Origin: CBDIHP01 sp965279195
Lineage (GTDB): Bacteria > Planctomycetota > Planctomycetia > Isosphaerales > Isosphaeraceae
DNA length: 64,000 nt
Assembly: GCA_965279195.1 (NCBI GenBank)
Contig: CBDIHP010000045.1
Location: 262,124 to 326,123, forward strand
Direction: 5' to 3'
The position numbers and the translations under genes were made by a program. How positions within the stretch are numbered: position 1 is the first letter of the stretch; each line of letters opens with the position of its first letter. Of the stretch, positions 59,615 through 64,000 are shown one piece after another. Under the pieces are notes generated by a model, which did not search any database, was not told the origin of the DNA, and saw only the letters and a program-made list of their open reading frames with translations.

Positions 59615-61766
59615 TCAGCCCCGGGCCATCACCCGGTCGATCGCAGCAAGGAGCTGGGTGAACTCGATCGGCTTGGTCAGGTGGGCGTCGAAGCCGGATT
59701 CGCTCGCCTGGCGGATGTCGTGGTCCATGCCGAAGCCGGTCAGGGCGATCGCCCGGACAGGGCGGATCGCGTTGAGGCGGCCGAGCAGCTCGTGGCCCGT
59801 GCCGTCCGGGAGCTGGATGTCGCTCACCAGCAGGTCGAAGCCGGAGGACTTCGCCTTCGCGACCGCCGAGGCGCAGTCGGATGCCTGCTCGACGAGATGA
59901 CCCTGGCGGCCGAGCAGTCGGCCGAGCAAGGCGAGGGTGGCGGGGTCGTCCTCGACCAGGAGGATCCGGTGCTGCATCGGGGCGACGAAGACCGGCAGGT
60001 CGGCCGAGGAGAGGCTCGGGTCGCGCGTGGGGTTGGGGATCCCCTCGGGGGCGACGGGGAGCGTCACGCGGAACGTCGCCCCCTTGCCCTTGCCATCGCT
60101 CTCCGCCGCGATCGTGCCGCAGTGGGCGACCACGAGCGCCCGGGTGATGGCCAGGCCCAGGCCCAGCCCGCCGAAGCGGCGGGTGACCTTCGATTCCCCC
60201 TGCTCGAACGCCTCGAAGATCCGGGGTAGCACCGTGGGGTCGATGCCCAGGCCGGTGTCGGTGACCTCGATCGAGACGGTCTCCGGTCCCGCGTCGACGG
60301 TGCGGATGGTGACGCAGCCCTCGGCCGGTGTGAACTTGGCGGCGTTCTTGAGGAGGTTCCAGACGACCTGATGCAAGCGGGCCTGGTCGCCCATGACCCA
60401 GGGGCGGACGCTGCCGAGTTCCTGCACGAGCCGGATCTTCCCCGAGTCGATGGTGTCGCGGCAGATCTCGACGGTGCGGCCGATGAGTTCGTGGACGTCG
60501 ATGAGTCGCGACTGGAGGGTCAGCTTGCCCCGGGCGATCTTGGTCACGTCGAGGAGGTCGTCGATGAGATGCGCCTGGAGCTGGACGCCGTGGCGGATCA
60601 TCTCGACGATCGGCCGGAGTTCCTGCCGGGTCGCCGGGTTCTCCTGCAAGGCCGAGACGGCGAGGAGGACCGGCGTGAGCGGGGTGCGCAGCTCGTGGCT
60701 GAGGACGGCGAGGAAGTCGTCCTTGGCGTTGTTGGCGGCCTCGGCGTCGATCCGGGCCTGCTGGGCCTCCTGATAGAGCCGGGCGTTGTCGACGGCCATG
60801 GCCGACTGGCGCGCGAGGTCCTCGGCAACGCGGAGGTCGGCGGCGGCGTAGCGACGGCCCGAGCCGGCCATGCCGAAGGTGATGACGCCGAGGAGTCGGC
60901 CCCGGGCGGAGAGGGGGGCGTACATCGCCGAGCGGAGGCCGAGTTCGCGGGCGAGCAGGGAGAAGGGGCCCCGGAGGTCGGAGTCGCCGGTGTCGGGGCG
61001 GTTGCCGTCGAGCGCGGTCTCGATCTCGGCCTTACCGCTGCGCAGGACCCGGGCCGGGCCGTGGGGGTCGTTCTTGCGGAGCGGGAACCGCCGGCTCATC
61101 TCCCCGGCCGAGGCCGCGCGGGCGTCCTCGGCGTGGACGATGGTGAGCCGCTTGACGTTGCCGTCGGGCTCGATCATGTCGATGAGGCAGCAGTCGGCGA
61201 TCTTCGGGACGGCGAGCGCGGCGACGCTCCGGAGGGTGGTCTCGTAGTCGAGCGACGAGCCGAGCACCCGCCCGGCCTCGACGAGGAAGGCGAGGATCCC
61301 CTCGGCCTGCTTCTGCTCGTCGATGTCGGTGAAGGTGCCGATCCACTTGAGGATCTCGCCGCCGCGGTCGCGGACGGGCAGGCCCCGTGCCAGGTGCCAG
61401 CGGTGGAGGCCGTCGGACCGCCTGAGCCGGAGGTCGAGGGTGAATCCCGCGCCCGTCGCGAGCGAGCGGTCCCAGTTGGCCTGGAACCGGGCAGGTCCTC
61501 GTCGTGGATGGCGACCCGCCAGTCGCCGTCGCGGAGGGGGTCGACGCCGAGGCCGGAGTATTCGGGCCAGCGGGGGTTGAAGGAGTCGAACGCGCCATCG
61601 GGCCGGGCGGTCCAGACGATCTGGGGGATGGCCTTGGCCAGAAGCGGTATCGCCGGTTGGCCTTGGTGGCGTCGAGCGCCTCCCACTCCGCCGGCCCCGA
61701 GGGGATGACGGGGATGCTCGGGTCGGAGGCGGGGGGAGCCAGGATGGGGCCGAGGTTCTCGTCCAT
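59615..61766 (-). CDS. Hybrid sensor histidine kinase (PAS-GAF-HisKA-HATPase-REC), N-terminus frameshifted
   Basis: From ATG 61766 the order is: a PAS domain broken by two apparent single-base losses (near 61638-61644 and 61489-61491), a second short PAS/PAC stretch (HRWHLARGLPVRDRG, KWIGTFTDIDEQKQAE), a GAF domain (LGSSLDYETTLRSVAALAVP), HisKA with the phospho-His in VLSHELRTPL, HATPase boxes (LLKNAAKFTPAEG; DTGLGIDPTVLPRIFEAFEQ; RRFGGLGLGLAITRAL) and a C-terminal receiver (HRILLVEDD, phospho-acceptor in VSDIQLPDG). The part from about 61500 down is one open frame ending at 59615. Without repair the kinase would lose its sensor PAS domain. No response regulator gene is adjacent. Confidence 0.8.
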
Positions 61767-62150
61767 GCTCGTTGGCTCGAGGCAACCCATAGGGGGATTG
61801 GATGGAACGGGCGGGCCCGACCCGGCTCGGTCGCCCTGCGGCCAGCTCGGATCCGGCGACGGATCGACGATTGGCCCCTTGTTTGCGTCGATTTCGACGG
61901 CCACGCGGCGACAGCGGAGGCGCGGCCCTGGCGGGGAACCGGCCGCGGCGCGCGGGCCCATCTCCGCCCATTCTACTGCCCAGGGGAAGGGCCTGCGCGG
62001 CCATCGATCAAAAATCGCTCGCGTTCTTCGCCGTCGATCCCGGGCGGTGTATTCAATTGTTCAGGAGAACGGTGTTCGCAGCCGGGCGGAGTTGTTGTAA
62101 GCTGGGGCCATCCGCGGATGGGTCCGTTGTCGAGGAGAGGTCCAGTCCGA
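61767..62150. other. 384-nt divergent gap, no gene
   Basis: It has a 14-bp perfect palindrome CCATCCGCGGATGG at 62108-62121, 30 nt before the next gene start, and a possible promoter TTCGCA-N17-TAAGCT just upstream of it. Otherwise nothing recognised. Confidence 0.4.
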
Positions 62151-62877
62151 TGCCGAAGCCGCCGCCCAAGGGTTCCCGGCCGCCCGCCCCCGGGCCGATC
62201 CCTCCCCCGACGCCCCCGCCGGCCGCCCGGCCGTTGCCCACGCCGGTCGCGGTCCCGGCCCCGGGATCCCGCCCATCGTGCCCGCGCCCAGCGGTTCGAA
62301 CGACGTCGGGCTGGGCATCGCGGTCTCGGCCGGGGCAGGGCAGGCCGGGACGGTCACCGCGCGACGCGCCGGCGGCCTCCGCGACATGGGACTAGATGTG
62401 GACCCGAAGCGAGCCGGCGTCAGCGCGGCCCTCCAGCATCTCGCCAAGGCCGTGAACATCGCCTTCCAGACCGACTACGGCGAGAACTACCTGGAGGTCG
62501 TCTACCAGGCGGCGATCGTCCGCAAGGGCGAGATCCACATCGTCCACAAGGAGTACTTCGGCTTCGGGACGTCCTGGTTCGGGCAGCTCGGGATGCTGAT
62601 CAAGTCGCTGCAACTCACCTGCGAGGGGCCGGACCCCGCCTCGCCCGAGGGCCAGAAGCGGATCGCGGAGAAGGGGCCGGCGACCATCCGGGGCCTGTTC
62701 AACCTGCTCGGCCGCAAGCTCGACCTCGTCGCCGAGTTCGAGGACCGCGTGCCGGCGTACGTCGAGCAGATGTTCGACCGGCTCGAAGGCTCTGGCATCA
62801 TCGTCGGCTGGAACCGCGACGACTGGGAGATCACCACGACCTCCATCGGCCTGAACATCCTGATCCGGCCGACGTGA
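62151..62877 (+). CDS. Protein of unknown function with Pro-rich N-terminus, one apparent frameshift
   Basis: ATG 62151 follows GAGGAGAGG and opens a Pro-rich stretch (PKPPPKGSRPPAPGPIPPP). Near 62259-62265 (CCCCGGG) one base seems to be missing: with it the frame flows through PPIVPAPSGSNDVGLG into the rest, which is open to 62877. The C-terminal ~170 residues are globular (AVNIAFQTDYGENYLEVVYQ, HKEYFGFGTSWFGQLGMLI, LFNLLGRKLDLVAEFEDRVP). As given, translation could start only at GTG 62278, which has no ribosome site. No family recognised. Confidence 0.6.
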
Positions 62878-62935
62878 CGGACGCCCGCCCGCATTTCCCC
62901 GCCGGATCGACCCGAGGACGCATTTTAGCGCCAGC

Positions 62936-63405
62936 ATGTGTGCCGGAATCGCCCTGGCATGGAGCGAGTTGCCCACGGAGCTGATCGGGCGTCACGGCCT
63001 CAGCCGCCGCGCCCACGAGCGCGGGGGCGAGAGGGAGTTCCGCCTTTCTCTACCGCGACCGCGTCCCCCGGATCCCCGTCTGGCGCGACGGCCGGGTCCA
63101 GATCGTCCGCTGGGGCAACGGCCGGGGCCAGAGCCCGGTTCCTGCCCCGCACGGGCTGGACGTGGTTCTCGACCATCCAGGGGGGCGGCTGGCAGGGCTC
63201 GGGGGCGATCCCCGTCGAGATCCCCGCGACCCTCGCCCTGGAGCGAGGGGTGTGGTACCGCGTGCGGCAGGGGATCAGCGGCCTGCTCGTCCCCGACGAG
63301 CGCGGCATCGCCGTCGCTTACGTCGTCTGCGAGCCTTCGACGCATTATTATCACGTCATGACCCGCTCGGAGCGGATGCCGATCCTGATCGACGAGAAAA
63401 TCTGA
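62936..63405 (+). pseudogene. SRAP-like (YedK/HMCES superfamily) gene with two apparent insertions
   Basis: ATG TGT at 62936 gives the Met-Cys start whose Cys2 crosslinks abasic sites in SRAP proteins. The translated pieces, in three frames, are MCAGIALAWSELPTELIGRH, GLSRRAHERGGEREF, then (after one extra T in 63045-63047) LYRDRVPRIPVWRDGRVQIV, RWGNGRGQS, then (after one extra C in 63134-63136) RFLPRTGWTWFSTIQGGGW and GVWYRVRQGISGLLVP, ending YYHVMTRSERMPILIDEKI with the conserved His/Arg-Met-Pro. Repaired it would be ~155 residues. It resembles a short divergent SRAP-type family more than E. coli YedK. It may be a sequencing artefact rather than a true pseudogene. Confidence 0.55.
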
Positions 63406-63430
63406 TCACATTTCAAAGGTGGGGTGATCG

Positions 63431-64000
63431 ATGTCGCTGGAGGGCCGGATCGAAGTCGTCGTCGGGGACATCACGAGGCTCGACGTCGACGCGATCGTCA
63501 ACGCCGCGAACGAGAGCCTGCTCGGAGGGGGCGGCGTCGACGGCGCCATCATCGCGCGGCCGGGCCGGGGTTGCTCCAGGAGTGTCGCACCCTGGATGGA
63601 TGCCCGACGGGCCAGGCCAGGATCACCGGAGGCTACCGGCTAGACGCCCGGCATGTCATCCACACCGTCGGCCCGATCTACGAGGATGGCACGCAGGGCG
63701 AGCCCGACTTGCTGCGGGGTTGCTACGAGAACTCCCTGAGGCTCGCCGCCGAGCATGGGCTCGACACCATCGCCTTCCCGGCGATCTCGACCGGCGTCTT
63801 CGGCTATCCGAAGGAAGACGCCGGCGCGATCGCCACGGGAGCGGTGATCGAGTGGCTCCTCAGGGAGGCGAACCCTCGCAAGGTCATCTTCTGCTGCTTC
63901 AGCGAGGCCGATGCCCGGATCTACCGGGCGCGGCTCAAGGCATCCTGTGAGAGTTACTCCGACGGCTGGGGCAGGGCGGGCTCCGTCGCCGTCGCGAGGT
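63431..64000 (+). pseudogene. Macrodomain (ADP-ribose binding/hydrolysing) gene, frameshifted and cut by window edge
   Basis: ATG 63431 behind AGGTGGGG. VVVGDITRLDVDAIVNAANE and SLLGGGGVDGAI are the start of an Appr-1''-p/macrodomain of the MacroD/YmdB type. At 63550 one C appears to be missing (expected ATCCATCGC, giving the family's GAIHRAAGPGLL). In the repaired frame the rest follows: TGGYRLDARHVIHTVGPIYE, IAFPAISTGVFGYPKEDAG. The frame is still open at the right edge. Such proteins remove ADP-ribose or deacetylate O-acetyl-ADP-ribose. It directly follows the SRAP-like gene by 25 nt. Confidence 0.7.

Overview
The window is about 64 kb of a high-GC bacterial chromosome, almost certainly a planctomycete of the Isosphaeraceae type. 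The signs are a LEPR-like N-terminal motif (EPLEGRQLLA) on a secreted protease, lipobox and Tat leaders on many exported proteins of unknown role, TolC/HlyD proteins with very rich Pro or Gly tracts, small orphan proteins of planctomycete character, and a short dispersed repeat (ATTGGGTTYGTTC) that I recall from such genomes. No rRNA, tRNA or CRISPR array was seen. There is one complete insertion sequence.

Layout. 1-8013 (minus): an NAD-type isocitrate dehydrogenase gene followed by an LPS/lipid A gene train (lpxK, a deoxyhypusine-synthase-like gene, a family 9 glycosyltransferase, an NDP-sugar epimerase/reductase, a membrane PMT-type glycosyltransferase, a WaaP/InaA-like kinase and a family 4 glycosyltransferase cut by the window edge). 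A palindromic repeat and an internal promoter break the train in the middle. 8195-13251: DUF962 membrane protein, TolC-like lipoprotein, ThuA-domain protein, YacP/NYN nuclease. 13324-14203: IS5/IS427-like element beside a large nested palindrome. 14431-17299 (minus): pyrR-pyrB-pyrC. 17700-22614: PGRP amidase lipoprotein, a second ThuA protein, cytidine deaminase, an orphan lipoprotein, DUF2752 and a Rad52/22-family annealing protein. 22932-29432 (plus): glycogen/sugar block glgA-galT-Uma2-GH57, then DUF58 and a DUF4381-like gene. 29312-34939 (minus): queF, SAM hydroxide adenosyltransferase, bioA, bioD, a zinc-ribbon membrane protein and an EEP-family phosphatase/nuclease. 35069-38158: an exported protein behind an anti-sigma/ECF sigma pair.

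38397-40877 (minus) carries two orphan genes and a Clp_N-ThiD2-ThiE fusion. Then come an exported glutathione peroxidase, an HlyD-type adaptor with a long polyglycine insertion, an acetyl-xylan-esterase-like hydrolase, a matrixin-type secreted protease, Mn/Fe superoxide dismutase and a Pro-rich lipoprotein behind a strong promoter and hairpin. 50109-51768 is tmk-holB. 51845-54112 is a rhodanese protein plus a CoA-disulfide-reductase/rhodanese fusion under a good sigma70-type promoter. Next are an EboD-like dehydroquinate synthase homologue, a glycerophosphodiesterase, greA, an RluD-type pseudouridine synthase, a small basic protein, a second nested palindrome, a DUF3500 Tat protein and a hybrid histidine kinase.

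The last 2.5 kb is peculiar. Four consecutive genes (histidine kinase N-terminus, an unknown gene, an SRAP-like gene and a macrodomain gene) need six single-base corrections to read through, while the other 61 kb needs none apart from the IS frameshift. This points to poor sequence at a contig end, or to local decay. Functions are inferred from motifs read by eye; no database search was run.
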